Assembly (NCBI GenBank): GCA_037013685.1
Contig: CM072891.1
Coordinates: forward strand, 9,400,501 to 9,464,500
Direction: 5' to 3'
Length of the DNA: 64,000 nucleotides
Source: Acridotheres tristis
Lineage: Eukaryota; Chordata; Aves; Passeriformes; Sturnidae
In this document: in pieces, positions 52,201-59,191 of the stretch
How the letters are laid out: every line of letters begins with the position of its first letter
Numbering within the stretch: position 1 is the first letter of the stretch
Notes under the pieces: generated by a model
What the model saw: only the letters and a program-made list of their open reading frames with translations
What the model was told of the DNA's origin: nothing
Databases searched by the model: none
Program-made: the position numbers and the translations under genes

Positions 52201-55200
52201 TTCTTCTCTCAGTTCTCGGATCAATTTCACATTTGCATCCTGAAACATTGAGACACAGACTGTTGGAAAAATCAGTTTTAAAAAAACTCTAGCTGAAGAA
52301 ATCAATGTGGAGATATTCCAACATCCAGAAAGAGAGAATAGGCAAATTCACAGCAGTACTCCTTGCTTCACTCTGCCAGGCCCTTGAGAAATACTGCCGA
52401 GGGACAGGTGGTTCTCATCTCTGATAGATTCTCTTTCACCATAAACTTTTTTTCATCTCTCTTCTGAACACAGACCTATCATAGCATTTGTTCTCATCAG
52501 GACTAGATGGATACATCTCTACTTCTAAGGATTTACCTTCAAAATAGTCACATTACATAAGAAAGATACTCAGTGGAGCTGTGTAAAATCCGATTAGAGG
52601 AGATGAAGTCAGAATGTCATCCAGGATGGTATTAAATCCCTTACAGCTGATACATAAAGAATTGCCTGTCTGCTTGGTGAGGAGGCATTTATCTCATTTC
52701 AAAGTAAGCATTTCTAGAAAACAGCTTTTACAGACATTTCATACAAACTCTGAAGTCAAGGATCAGCTTTCTCTGGGCTGCCAGGTCAATTTGCAGTGAG
52801 GGGAAGAAGACTGAAGGTGGGGTCAAGGGTCTAGCACGGGCTGTGCAAGGGAGGGATGGGTACACAAGTGGGGAGGCTGACAGGCTGTGTGTGACAAGTG
52901 CCTTATCCAGGAGTGTGTGTGTGACTTCAGCTGTCACAGAGCTGGGAACTGCTGCTGGCAAAACCAAGCATTCAATTGCTGCTACTACTGATGTCTGAAA
53001 ACTACTTACAGGCACTGGTAAATAAAATGCAAATTAAATTTGGGAAACCTAGGATTAGAAGGGTTTCCTCCTGCCCAAATTTAAGACTACTGTTAGGAAA
53101 GCAAATAGTGAAGAACAACTCTAAGATTCTATCTTTTCATCTACAAAATAAAATCTTGATACACTCATGCCAAATCACAAAAAAAATACTACTAAAGCTG
53201 TAAAGTTAATGGATTAAATATTAGGAAATGGCTGGAATCAAGACTTTTTTGAAACCTAAATTCACAGTATATTCCTTAAATGGATGCACTATGATTCAGT
53301 CCTTAATTTATGAGATCATGTGTAAAGGGAGCCTCATGCAGAATTCCAGGTTAAGAATTCTCAGTTACAGAGCAGCAATTCTAGAGTTCTGTATTTCTAC
53401 CATATGTGACTGTAGATCTGGATCAGTATGTGCTACTTGAATTATGCACATTGCCATGAATTATTTTTAATGCTGGTTCTTATGATTATAGTATCTCAAA
53501 TCTCTGTTTTAACACTGTGTCTTTGATTGAGAGAGTTTAAATTTTTCACATTTGATAAATGTGGACTGAGCATAAGGGTGGAAAATGAGAAAAAAGCACA
53601 CACTGAAAATTTGCCTTAAGCATCTGAACATCTAGCACTGAACAAGAATGGGATAGCAGGGGCAGCAATAGAATTCAGGCCTCCAATGGCCTCCAGTGCA
53701 GCTCCTGACTCTGCTTAATACTCTGCCATCTTTTAACTTGTGCAGCCTGTGAAGGACCTCTGCATAATCAAACAAATGAATCTGCCATAAAGCCAGAGCT
53801 CATTCCTACAACAGGCAATGAATGAAGCTCGGGTTCTCTGGCCAAAATTATTCCCATGTATTTAAAGGCTTCATTATTTTGTGTACTGAGAACAAGACAA
53901 ATTGTGACTGCATAGGCTACCTTAGGCAGAACTTAAGGCCTCACCTCATTTACTCTGGGCTTGTTAATAATATTTTTGGCATTTGCAGCATATCTCAAGG
54001 TACTCATGGTCTCGTTGTAGCTGGAGCTGGCAGGTGAGATAGCTACAGATAGAAGACAAATGAAACAATTTTTAAAAGCATTCAGTTCAGCCCATCACTT
54101 TTCAAAAAGCTTGTTTTTTTTTTTGTTACTTTTTTTAAAAGATAAAACATAAAAATAACCCTAGGGTTATTTCATTAAGCTCACAGAGAACATCTTTTCC
54201 AGATTGTATTTATAACTGAATGAATCACCTAAAATCAAAGCTATGACCTTGGTAAGACTCTTAAACATAATTTAATGCACAATCAGCATGCATTTTCATT
54301 TCCTTGAGTATTCTCTGAAGCATTTATGAAAATCTTTACAAGGGCAGATTCTAAGTGTTATAGCTGTCTTCTCACTGCAGTAGAGGTGTATATTAAAGGC
54401 ACAGCATAGTGCAAAATGTTAAACAATTAATAGAACCAAACTCACTGGCAATCATAATAGTCTTGGAGTTGCCGCCCAGACTGTCCTTGAGCAGCCAGGT
54501 GAGGATGGAGTCCCGGTAGGGGATGTAAGCCGGGCGTCTGCTCCCACTGCTGCTGCCAGAGGGAGAGCTGTCCACACGGCTGCTGTCCCCTTCACTCGTG
54601 ATGGAGTTAATGCTCTGGCAGCTGCTGAACATCTGGGAGTTTTGTGCTGAGGGAGAAATACCACAGAGCTCGGGAAAGGGGCTACTTAATTTTCTTAGAT
54701 GCCATTACAGTTTATGAAGACACCACACAGCTGCTCTGTTGAGCTTTTTGATGTAAATGCAAATTAACATTTACACTCAACACGTGGGGAGTGAGTCATA
54801 TGCTTTTATCACTACCCTTCAATATAAAGAACTAATGTGCTTACCTAAAGTGGATATGACAATCCCAAGTGTGACTAATGACTTGTTAATATTGGCACCT
54901 TCAGTAATTCTATCTTTACAGTAACTGGGATCAGCTCTTTCACTGTAGCAAGTAGGCGTGAAAAAGAATGCAAAATAAACACAAATGCTTATTAACACGC
55001 AGTCAATATGAAAACATTGTGTATTTTCAAGCAATAAAAGAAAACAGAAATGATGAGCTTTACAATTAAAAACCCCACATACTTAAAATATTTTTTATTG
55101 CCCTCTATTTCAGAAAGTCCAAGCAACCATGAGCAAAGGTTGTTGGTGCAAGATACTGTTAAAGACCCACCAAAACCTAAAGTCTGAACTAGGCAACCCA

Positions 55201-58200
55201 ATCATAGTGGTTCTGAATTTAAAAAAAAAACAACATGCATTTCACAACTCCGCAAGGATAGACTGGCTCAGTACAAAAGTCTTTATATTCCCTCAATGCC
55301 ACTTTCTCTGACCATACGTGCATGGTAATTCATGTTCTCGGGAAAACAAAAGTCCTTTTCTATAACTGTTCTATAATTCTCCACCACAGCTTCCATCTTT
55401 CTGTTTCCTGTCCCATCCAGCACAACCACATGTTCCTCACTGAAATGCATAGCAAAGATCAGAGACTTAAGAACTTTTGGAATATGAACAACATAAACAG
55501 TGAGATATAACTATTTTCTCCAGCCCATGCTAGGCAGCCACGAAGAACACATTCCTTCTTTCTCTTCTCTTTTCAAGCTCAGATTTAGTAACTCCAACAA
55601 TAGCTACCAGAAAAGCCACTTAATAAGAGTATAGAGCTGAATGGAATTACCTTAAATGTATGCAACAACACAGTATTGTTTCTGAGGACCTAGGAATTCC
55701 CTTCTCCAGTGAAAACCAATACCCAGTACAGAAGAACTATCGACAAGGACAATAGTACCTTAATATTCCCTGTCACATTATAAGAAAGTCAGGCTTACTG
55801 TTAATTCAATGAAATTTTAAAATACTAAACCTCATCATTTGAGACAGTACTGTCAGCATCTTCAGAGAAAATTACCTCTTTGCCTTTTAGTATATTATTA
55901 CCTGCCTGCAAGGTCCACTAAGTTGATCTTACTTGCAATTTCAGAGGGAAGACTGTTCTCCAATATAGCCTGAAGAAAAAAAATCAATAAAGAAGATTAT
56001 TCCCCTTAATTAATTAATGAAAATAAAATTGATGTGCTCTTTTGTTTGAAACTGAGTTGTACATATGACTGTCTCACTGCCTTTGTTTGTGACCTTGATC
56101 CCCTGACTGTGTTCAAATCACTAACTCAACAGCTTTCTCACCCCACAGAGAAACTGCCCTCTTATGCCAATTTCCTCTCAAAAAAACCCTTTACTGCCTA
56201 CAGACTGTGAAAGGCTTTCTTGTAGACCTTGCAGAGTTATTTTCCACTAATGTATTCCAAAGGTCTTTTGTGAAACTAAGGAAAAATATCCCAAAATGTT
56301 CTGTGATTACAGGATGTTAGAAGTGTGAGATAGAAAAGGTCTATTGGATCACTGAACAACTTCCCTGCCAGGGAAGGATGTAATTCCTCCAAAGAAAGGC
56401 TGCATTGTCTCAGGGAGAGTACTGGATGCCAAATGCTAAAGAGATGAGCACATCTAGAAAGCTGGACAGATACAAAATTTTGATGTAAACTAATGCTGTA
56501 CTTCAATTAAGAATCCTAAACAAGTGTGATAAAACAGAACCTCAAACAGAGTCACATGTAATTTTCACAGCATCTGAGAGGGGTTATTGCATTTCAAAGG
56601 GCTGATAAAAACTGAGAACATTTCTTTCAAAAGTGAGATTTTGGCATCACTTCTGACCATAAGCTTGCACAAAGGAACAGAATGCTTCAATAAACACTCA
56701 ACACATCTGCAGTGTGATCCAAAGGAAATAAGTAACAGCTTCCACCGTTACCACAAACAGCACAAAATAGTGACAAGTAAACAATACACAACACAATGCT
56801 TTTGAAAGTGAAGAGGAAGCTGGGTTATTTTTAGCTAACCTGAGTGTAGTGGATGGTGAAGATAGCATGGGATCTGCTGCTGGCATTGTGAATGTGTGTA
56901 GCTGCTGTGATTCTAGAAAGAAAAAGAAACCATTCAGTTACAAACGGTTACTTCCGTGTATTCAGGGAAATCAAAATCAACAAATATAGCAGATAAATGA
57001 AAAAATGCAAAACTTGGAGAATATGGCAGGCTGCATTCTTGGATCTGCTCCCTGAGCATTTGGCAGAGAACATGGAAGGGTGGAAACTGAGGATTAATTA
57101 GAAGTGTTTTTTTCCACCAGCAGCACTCTGAGGAGATATCTTAAAGAAGCCTTACAGCACGGGTACAAGTGTGGCATAGGCAGGGAGCACAGCAGAGAAG
57201 TACAGCCAGCAACAGCATCAAACAGCTCATCCCCACACACAGCGTACAAGCCCAGCACATCATCTCCATTTGTCCCCATTTTAATCCCTTGGCATTTCCA
57301 AAGGGTTGAAAAACCTTCATATACCACTTCTGGGGTTCTTCTACCTTGATACAGCTCTTTTACACGGCTAGAGGAGCCCAATGAGCCTAACCAGTCCATC
57401 CATGGGAGTGCTAAATGAATAGTTAAATGATAATTCCCTGTGTGGCACTTGCTTGACTCTCTGGCATGGACAGACAGGTCAAACACATCTCGTGCTCTAA
57501 CCCAGTGCACTCTGGCAAGCAGGAGCTGCTCATAGAACAAGGGGCAGCAGGATTCTCCCACTCTGTAATGCAAACTTTTGGAAATTCTACTTTCTTTATT
57601 GTTGTTTTAATTAAAAAAACCCAAAGAAAGCAGGATTTTGTCCAGGGTAAAAGCAAGGACACAGGATTTTCTCCTTTGAGCTTGCCTTGAGTCTCAGCTG
57701 TATGTGCAGCCTTTATCATCATTTTTGCCAAGCCTGCCCTGAACAATAGTAAGTAATTTGAGTAGTGCCAGAAAAGTGGCAGGGTGGTATGTGGTACCAC
57801 GTTTGTGTTACAAGCCCAGCTGTCAAAGCACTGCAGAGAGCAGTTGCACTAGAGAGCAGAGAGCTGCAGCTGTGTGCACACTGCTGGGTGCCCAGGGCAT
57901 GAGGGCAAAGCCAGAATTCTCCTCCCTGCTGTTCTCTGCTTCCTACACCTCCTCCACAGCCGTGTGAGGGGCCATGCCAAAAGCCACAGGCAGCTGAGCA
58001 CATCGTGATTATAAGCAAGGCAGGGCTGAGGTAGCAGGAGAACATGAACCAGCCTGCAGATGTTGGAGGAGGAAGACAAACAGGTAAAGGACAGAAGACA
58101 GAAAACAACTCTACAGTGGGCAGAGAATGTAAGGGCACAGCACCAAAGTTTATCAAGTAAAAGAGAAAAAGATAGTGCTGCAAGATTTGGAGGAGGATGT

Positions 58201-59191
58201 GTCAGTACTCCTCACCTCCAACAACACACAAAGTAGTTATAGAGCAAGTTCACATCTCAATTACTTACAACCCATGTGACCCATGTATTCATGTGGAATT
58301 TTGTTGAAATGAAATAGTCTCTTTTTACCATAAAGCTGCATCTATTAATTGCTACAAGCAGAAACAGCAAAACTTAAACCAGATTATATTATAGGCTTAG
58401 GGGGTTTTTTTTTGCGATAATGCAGCTCAGTTTTTACTTACTTCTCAGCATCACTGTTATTCTAAAACCTCTTATTATAAGACTTAATATCAATTTTGGA
58501 ACTGTGATTAGGATTTGGAGGATCCTTTCAAATAGGACTCTTTTCCATTACTGTAATGGCACCTGTAAAGATATTTCAGGCTTCATGTTAAAAAGTGTCC
58601 TAACTAATGAGAGCCAAAATCATTGGCTTCACCAGTGTTCCAAATCCCACAGTTCACTGTCAGCAAACACACAATTTGGACTAGGAACTTACAGAAATAA
58701 AACCAAATCTTTGTAAACCAAGTACTTTTAGAAAAGAAATAAATATACATTATACTTTCAGCAGTTTTAAATCACTGAATTACAGGACAAAGTATCATGA
58801 GCAAGCGAAGGGGAAAAACAGATGTCTGTTTACAGCAAAATGTTTTCTTGGCTTGCATTTTTTATCACAGACAGATGGTGGCAATTTGTGGGTAAGTCAA
58901 CACAGGATCAGTTTTGAAGAAACAACTTCATGAGTGTTTGTATCTCTTGCTCCGGACAGTGATGACAGGTAAGATGTCCCCTGTGTGTCATGTGCAGGAT
59001 CACCAAATCTGACATCCTGTCATCACAAAGCACTGGCAACCCCGTCAGTAAAATAAACATCAAAGAAATCAACACGCAGTGAAAGAAGAGTTACATACAG
59101 CTGGTTTGTTATGTAAAATACCTTTTAGCTATTCCTTCTTCTAGAAGTTTTACAACTTGCTTGTAGTCTGTAACTAAATGATGAGTCAAAC
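10140..59191 (-). CDS. STARD9: STARD9 (KIF16A), giant kinesin with FHA and START domains; 27 exons, 5' end outside window
   Basis: STARD9 is a kinesin-3-like motor; in human cells it localises to centrosomes and spindle poles and is needed to hold pericentriolar material together in mitosis. The 27 exons listed below sum to 14,594 nt, which is two bases of a split codon, 4,863 complete codons and TAG. Domain order: motor C-terminal half ([10 protein letters not shown] switch I, DLAGSERADP switch [34 protein letters not shown]), neck and linker, FHA, coiled coils, a very long low-complexity tail coded by one exon, then a START domain ending [10 protein letters not shown]. Identified by recalled similarity to human STARD9 (about 4,700 residues) across all parts. 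The P-loop (GQTGSGKT) exons are not in the window. I see no frameshift or in-frame stop. Confidence 0.97.
10387..10438. repeat. Dispersed 52-bp repeat, copy 1
   Basis: A 52-bp segment beginning gaaatggaacaagatg is about 88 percent identical by eye to 12301-12352, in the same orientation. The flanks do not match. It lies in the last STARD9 intron. Confidence 0.75.
11361..11519 (-). CDS. STARD9: STARD9 exon, START domain
   Basis: The acceptor is gtcatgtgcag and the donor is CAG|gtaagg. Fifty-three codons: [39 protein letters not shown] and [11 protein letters not shown], the central START beta strands. Confidence 0.97.
11919..11998 (-). CDS. STARD9: STARD9 exon, START domain
   Basis: The acceptor is tttttccccccag and the donor is GAG|gtaaag. 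It completes a split Val, then encodes [20 protein letters not shown] then [15 protein letters not shown] is a START signature stretch. Confidence 0.96.
12301..12352. repeat. Dispersed 52-bp repeat, copy 2
   Basis: This is the second copy of the 10387-10438 segment, 1.9 kb away and 40 bp beyond the donor of the START core exon 12392-12597 on the minus strand. Confidence 0.75.
12392..12597 (-). CDS. STARD9: STARD9 exon, START domain core
   Basis: The acceptor is tgcctttgacag and the donor is CCTGG|gtgagt. It encodes [37 protein letters not shown] and [36 protein letters not shown] is near-identical to the human START domain. Confidence 0.97.
12685..12749 (-). CDS. STARD9: STARD9 exon, START domain N-terminal helix
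   Basis: The acceptor is tgttttctaag and the donor is GGAA|gtaagt. It encodes [20 protein letters not shown] then W plus a split Lys codon. Confidence 0.94.
12971..13113 (-). CDS. STARD9: STARD9 exon, start of START region
   Basis: The acceptor is atttcctgcag and the donor is GAG|gtaagt. It encodes [20 protein letters not shown], then [20 protein letters not shown] and LDNATTE. Confidence 0.95.
13726..13831 (-). CDS. STARD9: STARD9 exon, linker before START
   Basis: The acceptor is tttcttaaatcag and the donor is TTTG|gtaagt. It encodes [20 protein letters not shown] then [15 protein letters not shown]. Confidence 0.94.
14462..14608 (-). CDS. STARD9: STARD9 exon, Ser/Thr-rich linker
   Basis: The acceptor is actgtgttccag and the donor is CAG|gtgaga. 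Forty-nine codons: [20 protein letters not shown] then [20 protein letters not shown] and SNFSSQEGQ. Likely flexible. Confidence 0.94.
15107..15290 (-). CDS. STARD9: STARD9 exon, charged coiled coil
   Basis: The acceptor is ctattcttacag and the donor is AAG|gtgagc. It encodes [20 protein letters not shown], then [20 protein letters not shown] and [20 protein letters not shown]: a strong single-helix or coiled-coil pattern leading to the START region. Confidence 0.95.
15741..16090 (+). mobile_element. Degraded ERVL-type LTR
   Basis: Plus-strand order of features resembles the avian ERVL LTR: an initial gtcctggttaatttt, then ctgggagggggcatggcca, an A/G-rich middle, gctgtttccagcaaattgtt followed by cttatctcaacccatg, and an end near 16090. 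Internal parts are missing and no target duplication was found, so it is an old relic. Family assignment is from recalled consensus and not a search. Confidence 0.7.
16415..16612 (-). CDS. STARD9: STARD9 exon after the giant exon, basic coiled coil
   Basis: The acceptor is catttctctaacag and the donor is ACCAG|gtaggg. It encodes [20 protein letters not shown], then [17 protein letters not shown] and [15 protein letters not shown]: Arg/Lys-rich with an RSRSLSP segment. Confidence 0.95.
17391..28559 (-). CDS. STARD9: STARD9 giant exon, 11,169 nt, about 3,723 residues
   Basis: The acceptor is tttatttccacag at 28560-28561 and the donor is GAAAG|gtaaat at 17390-17389. One uninterrupted frame covers the exon; the open frame reaches 28639 only by running into the intron. 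The product is rich in Ser, Glu, Thr, Asn and Asp, with few hydrophobic stretches and no membrane segment, so it is probably largely disordered. Short blocks match human STARD9: [14 protein letters not shown] at 27671-27712, SESDDSQ just after it, [13 protein letters not shown] near 27360-27400, [32 protein letters not shown], and near the end the helical [20 protein letters not shown]. It probably acts as a long scaffold between the motor/FHA head and the START domain. Confidence 0.97.
27671..27712 (-). other. STARD9: Conserved acidic/Ser block [14 protein letters not shown] in the STARD9 tail
   Basis: Fourteen residues in the giant exon closely match the human stretch SDTDSNYSLDSLSC as I recall it. 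It is followed by a second matching block, [16 protein letters not shown]. Such Ser-Asp clusters suit casein-kinase-type or polo-kinase docking sites, but that function is inference. Confidence 0.7.
28560..29417 (-). other. STARD9: STARD9 intron before the giant exon
   Basis: An 858-bp GT-AG intron. I see no repeat or RNA gene. Confidence 0.85.
29418..29895 (-). CDS. STARD9: STARD9 exon, Gln/Lys-rich coiled coil
   Basis: The acceptor is gttttgtttacag and the donor is CCCAG|gtaagt. It encodes [20 protein letters not shown], a five-Gln run from CTG/CAG triplets at about 29838-29852, then [20 protein letters not shown] and the conserved [20 protein letters not shown]. About 159 codons, with strong coiled-coil character in the second half. 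Confidence 0.96.
29896..33032 (-). other. STARD9: STARD9 intron, 3.1 kb
   Basis: It holds the CR1 fragment at 30996-31065 (separate entry) and a 14-A run near 32934. The stretch 30600-30960 is relatively GC-rich, with no exon I can support. Confidence 0.8.
30996..31065 (-). mobile_element. CR1 LINE 3'-end fragment
   Basis: On the plus strand, taatcataaaattacagaat leads into ggcttgggttggaaggaact and ttaaagatcaactagtt. This is the reverse complement of the CR1 3' end common in bird genomes. Only about 70 bp are left; no reverse transcriptase sequence is present. Confidence 0.85.
33033..33223 (-). CDS. STARD9: STARD9 exon, coiled coil
   Basis: The acceptor is tttctaacag at 33224, with a second CAG three bases on; the donor is GAAA|gtgagt. 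It encodes [20 protein letters not shown], then [20 protein letters not shown] and [17 protein letters not shown]: charged, heptad-like coiled coil matching human QQQSYVEDLRHQIL...ISQQIKENQQ. Confidence 0.95.
33224..40551 (-). other. STARD9: STARD9 intron, 7.3 kb, largest fully contained
   Basis: A GT-AG intron of 7,328 bp. It contains the 23-bp minisatellite (38149-38543), A/T-rich tracts at 39123-39165 (agttaatagctaa repeats), an 11-T run near 39490 and a T-run near 40089-40107. No further coding exon is needed, because the neighbouring exon phases already agree. Confidence 0.8.
38149..38543. repeat. Minisatellite, 23-bp unit, about 17 copies
   Basis: The core catccacatctgcccctgcc recurs every 23 bp, counted from cacatctg at 38153 to the last at 38521 (16 intervals in 368 bp). 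Copies differ mainly at C/T in cccctg/cctctg/ctcctg and at ccctc/cccac. Because 23 is not a multiple of three, all three frames stay open on both strands; this explains the 210- and 216-residue open frames here, which are not genes. Confidence 0.95.
40552..40599 (-). CDS. STARD9: STARD9 48-nt exon
   Basis: The acceptor is ctatttttgcag and the donor is CCAAG|gtaaga. With its neighbours it reads [16 protein letters not shown] plus a split codon: three Cys and several Lys in sixteen residues. Phase 2 on both sides matches 42782-42885 and 33033-33223, and the other frames break the chain. The flanking introns are 2.2 and 7.3 kb. The length is divisible by three, so skipping keeps the frame. Confidence 0.75.
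40600..43887 (-). other. STARD9: Two STARD9 introns around exon 42782-42885
   Basis: The introns are 40600-42781 and 42886-43887, both GT-AG. The first has A-rich runs (42259) and an exon-like 17-nt sequence at 42419-42435 that I rejected. The second has a long purine tract at 43829-43870 next to the FHA exon donor. Confidence 0.8.
42782..42885 (-). CDS. STARD9: STARD9 exon, linker after FHA
   Basis: The acceptor is ctttctgtag and the donor is CACAG|gtaagt. It encodes [20 protein letters not shown] then [14 protein letters not shown], ending in a split AG| codon. The weakly conserved GxLxWLxLDG core aligns with human GSLEWLDLDG. Confidence 0.9.
43888..43970 (-). CDS. STARD9: STARD9 exon, end of FHA domain
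   Basis: The acceptor is ttggtttcacag and the donor is TCA|gtaagt. It encodes [20 protein letters not shown] then [15 protein letters not shown] is the closing strand of the FHA fold in kinesin-3 proteins. Confidence 0.95.
44328..44560 (-). mobile_element. Endogenous retroviral LTR, 233 bp
   Basis: On the minus strand it starts TGTCAGGCG and ends TTCCTGACA, giving 7-bp terminal inverted repeats. In order it shows a CCAAT-like agccaatgggg, a TATA-like aggataaaaagg and AATAAA followed by a U5-like tail. The immediate flanks (ctgg and cctg) do not form a target duplication, which argues it is one end of a longer truncated element and not a clean solo LTR. It lies in a STARD9 intron in the same orientation as the gene. 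Confidence 0.75.
44561..45000 (-). mobile_element. Possible retroviral internal sequence adjoining the LTR
   Basis: On the minus strand, purine-rich stretches (an eight-G run with AAAC at about 44621-44633, and agaggggaac directly before the LTR) resemble a polypurine tract. That would make 44328-44560 a 3' LTR. No reading frame for gag, pol or env survives. The upper boundary is a guess. Confidence 0.35.
45258..45395 (-). CDS. STARD9: STARD9 exon, FHA domain core
   Basis: The acceptor is tgtgctgcag and the donor is CAAG|gtgaga. It encodes [20 protein letters not shown], then [14 protein letters not shown] and GSCRLSQ. ERNHC and VNG match the FHA phosphopeptide-binding loop pattern, although Arg/Asn replaces the common Ser-Arg before His, as I recall for human ERDHC. 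This exon is markedly more GC-rich than its surroundings. Confidence 0.95.
45546..45551. repeat. Target-site duplication, left copy
   Basis: GAAACT directly before the LTR at 45552; an identical copy follows the LTR at 46065-46070. Confidence 0.88.
45552..46064 (+). mobile_element. Solo LTR, 513 bp, ERVK-like, with 6-bp target-site duplication
   Basis: The element starts TGTGGAGGG and ends CCAGTGACA, and is bracketed by GAAACT at 45546-45551 and 46065-46070. It carries a TATA box (aaaagatataaaaacccc near 45825) and AATAAA near 45888-45893 on the plus strand. A 6-bp duplication is typical of class II (ERVK) insertions. No internal retroviral sequence is present. It is antisense to STARD9. Confidence 0.88.
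45825..45845 (+). promoter_or_regulatory. TATA box of the solo LTR
   Basis: The gatataaaaacccc segment lies about 60 bases before the LTR's AATAAA, the spacing expected of a U3-R arrangement. Its transcription would run antisense to STARD9. Activity is not shown. Confidence 0.55.
46065..46070. repeat. Target-site duplication, right copy
   Basis: GAAACT directly after the LTR end at 46064, identical to 45546-45551. Confidence 0.88.
46807..46858 (-). CDS. STARD9: STARD9 exon, FHA domain strand GTTKIGR
   Basis: The acceptor is tcttgttttag and the donor is ATTG|gtaaga. It encodes [17 protein letters not shown] plus the first base of Val. GTTKIGR is the typical FHA Gly-Arg segment. Confidence 0.95.
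46859..50658 (-). other. STARD9: STARD9 intron, 3.8 kb
   Basis: GT-AG intron with a 15-A run near 47601 and otherwise A/T-rich single-copy sequence. Open frames are short and unrelated to known proteins. No RNA gene recognised. Confidence 0.75.
50659..50838 (-). CDS. STARD9: STARD9 exon, linker into FHA domain
   Basis: The acceptor is tattctttaag and the donor is AGG|gtgaga. Sixty codons from [19 protein letters not shown] through [20 protein letters not shown] to HLR. The last part is the first beta strand of the FHA domain. Confidence 0.96.
51344..51418 (-). CDS. STARD9: STARD9 exon, linker
   Basis: The acceptor is gtttgtacag and the donor is AAG|gtgtgt. Twenty-five codons: [19 protein letters not shown] then LQNEMK, in phase 0 at both ends. 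Confidence 0.92.
51968..52018. repeat. Short tandem repeat, 18-bp unit, about 2.7 copies
   Basis: The unit gtgacagaaagagcagaa repeats in tandem inside a STARD9 intron; the last copy is partial and has lost bases. Confidence 0.8.
52162..52239 (-). CDS. STARD9: STARD9 exon, neck coiled coil
   Basis: The acceptor is caatgtttcag and the donor is CTG|gtatgt. Twenty-six codons, [20 protein letters not shown] then LMSFEL, with heptad spacing expected of the kinesin-3 neck. Confidence 0.95.
53945..54042 (-). CDS. STARD9: STARD9 exon, end of motor core
   Basis: The acceptor is tatctgtag and the donor is GAG|gtgagg. It encodes [20 protein letters not shown] followed by [12 protein letters not shown], the last helix of the kinesin motor core and start of the neck. 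Confidence 0.96.
54446..54646 (-). CDS. STARD9: STARD9 exon, motor insert and PYRDS...GGNSKT core
   Basis: The acceptor is tctccctcag and the donor is GCCA|gtgagt. It encodes [14 protein letters not shown], then a Ser-rich insert unique to this kinesin, then the conserved [18 protein letters not shown] and NSKTIMIA. In human the insert carries a PLK1-phosphorylated beta-TrCP degron; here that sequence is altered (see findings). Confidence 0.96.
54845..54942 (-). CDS. STARD9: STARD9 exon, motor helix after switch II
   Basis: The acceptor is cttgctacag and the donor is TTTAG|gtaagc. It encodes [20 protein letters not shown] and then [12 protein letters not shown]. The first base completes Ser from AG|T; the last G starts the next Ala codon. 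Confidence 0.96.
55902..55969 (-). CDS. STARD9: STARD9 exon, motor switch II
   Basis: The acceptor is tttttcttcag and the donor is GGCAG|gtaata. It encodes [20 protein letters not shown] then AG, running into SERADP of the next exon. DLAGSE is the kinesin switch II motif. Confidence 0.96.
56840..56912 (-). CDS. STARD9: STARD9 exon, motor switch I
   Basis: The acceptor is tttctttctag and the donor is CAG|gttagc. It encodes [18 protein letters not shown] and TIHYTQ. NASSRSH is the switch I (NxxSSRSH) nucleotide-sensing motif of kinesins. Confidence 0.96.
59122..59191 (-). CDS. STARD9: STARD9 exon, motor domain (first exon in window)
   Basis: The acceptor is tctttggcag and the donor is AAAAG|gtattt. 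It encodes [22 protein letters not shown], the kinesin segment before switch I. It starts with two bases (GT) of a split Gly codon, so at least one more upstream exon must end in G. Confidence 0.93.

Larger units (their letters stand above)
50839..53944 (-). other. STARD9: Three STARD9 introns around the neck exons
   Basis: The introns are 50839-51343, 51419-52161 and 52240-53944, all GT-AG. The middle one has a short tandem repeat (51968-52018, separate entry). Confidence 0.8.
54043..59121 (-). other. STARD9: STARD9 introns between motor exons
   Basis: Introns over 300 bp are 54043-54445, 54943-55901, 55970-56839 and 56913-59121; 54647-54844 is short. All are GT-AG. Within the last, 57100-58200 is relatively GC-rich and holds a 159-codon open frame that I do not consider a gene. 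No repeats recognised. Confidence 0.75.

Noticed and set aside
57094..57573. 159-codon minus-strand open frame
   Set aside because: Intronic to STARD9, no recognised similarity and no splice link to the motor exons, which join directly without it.
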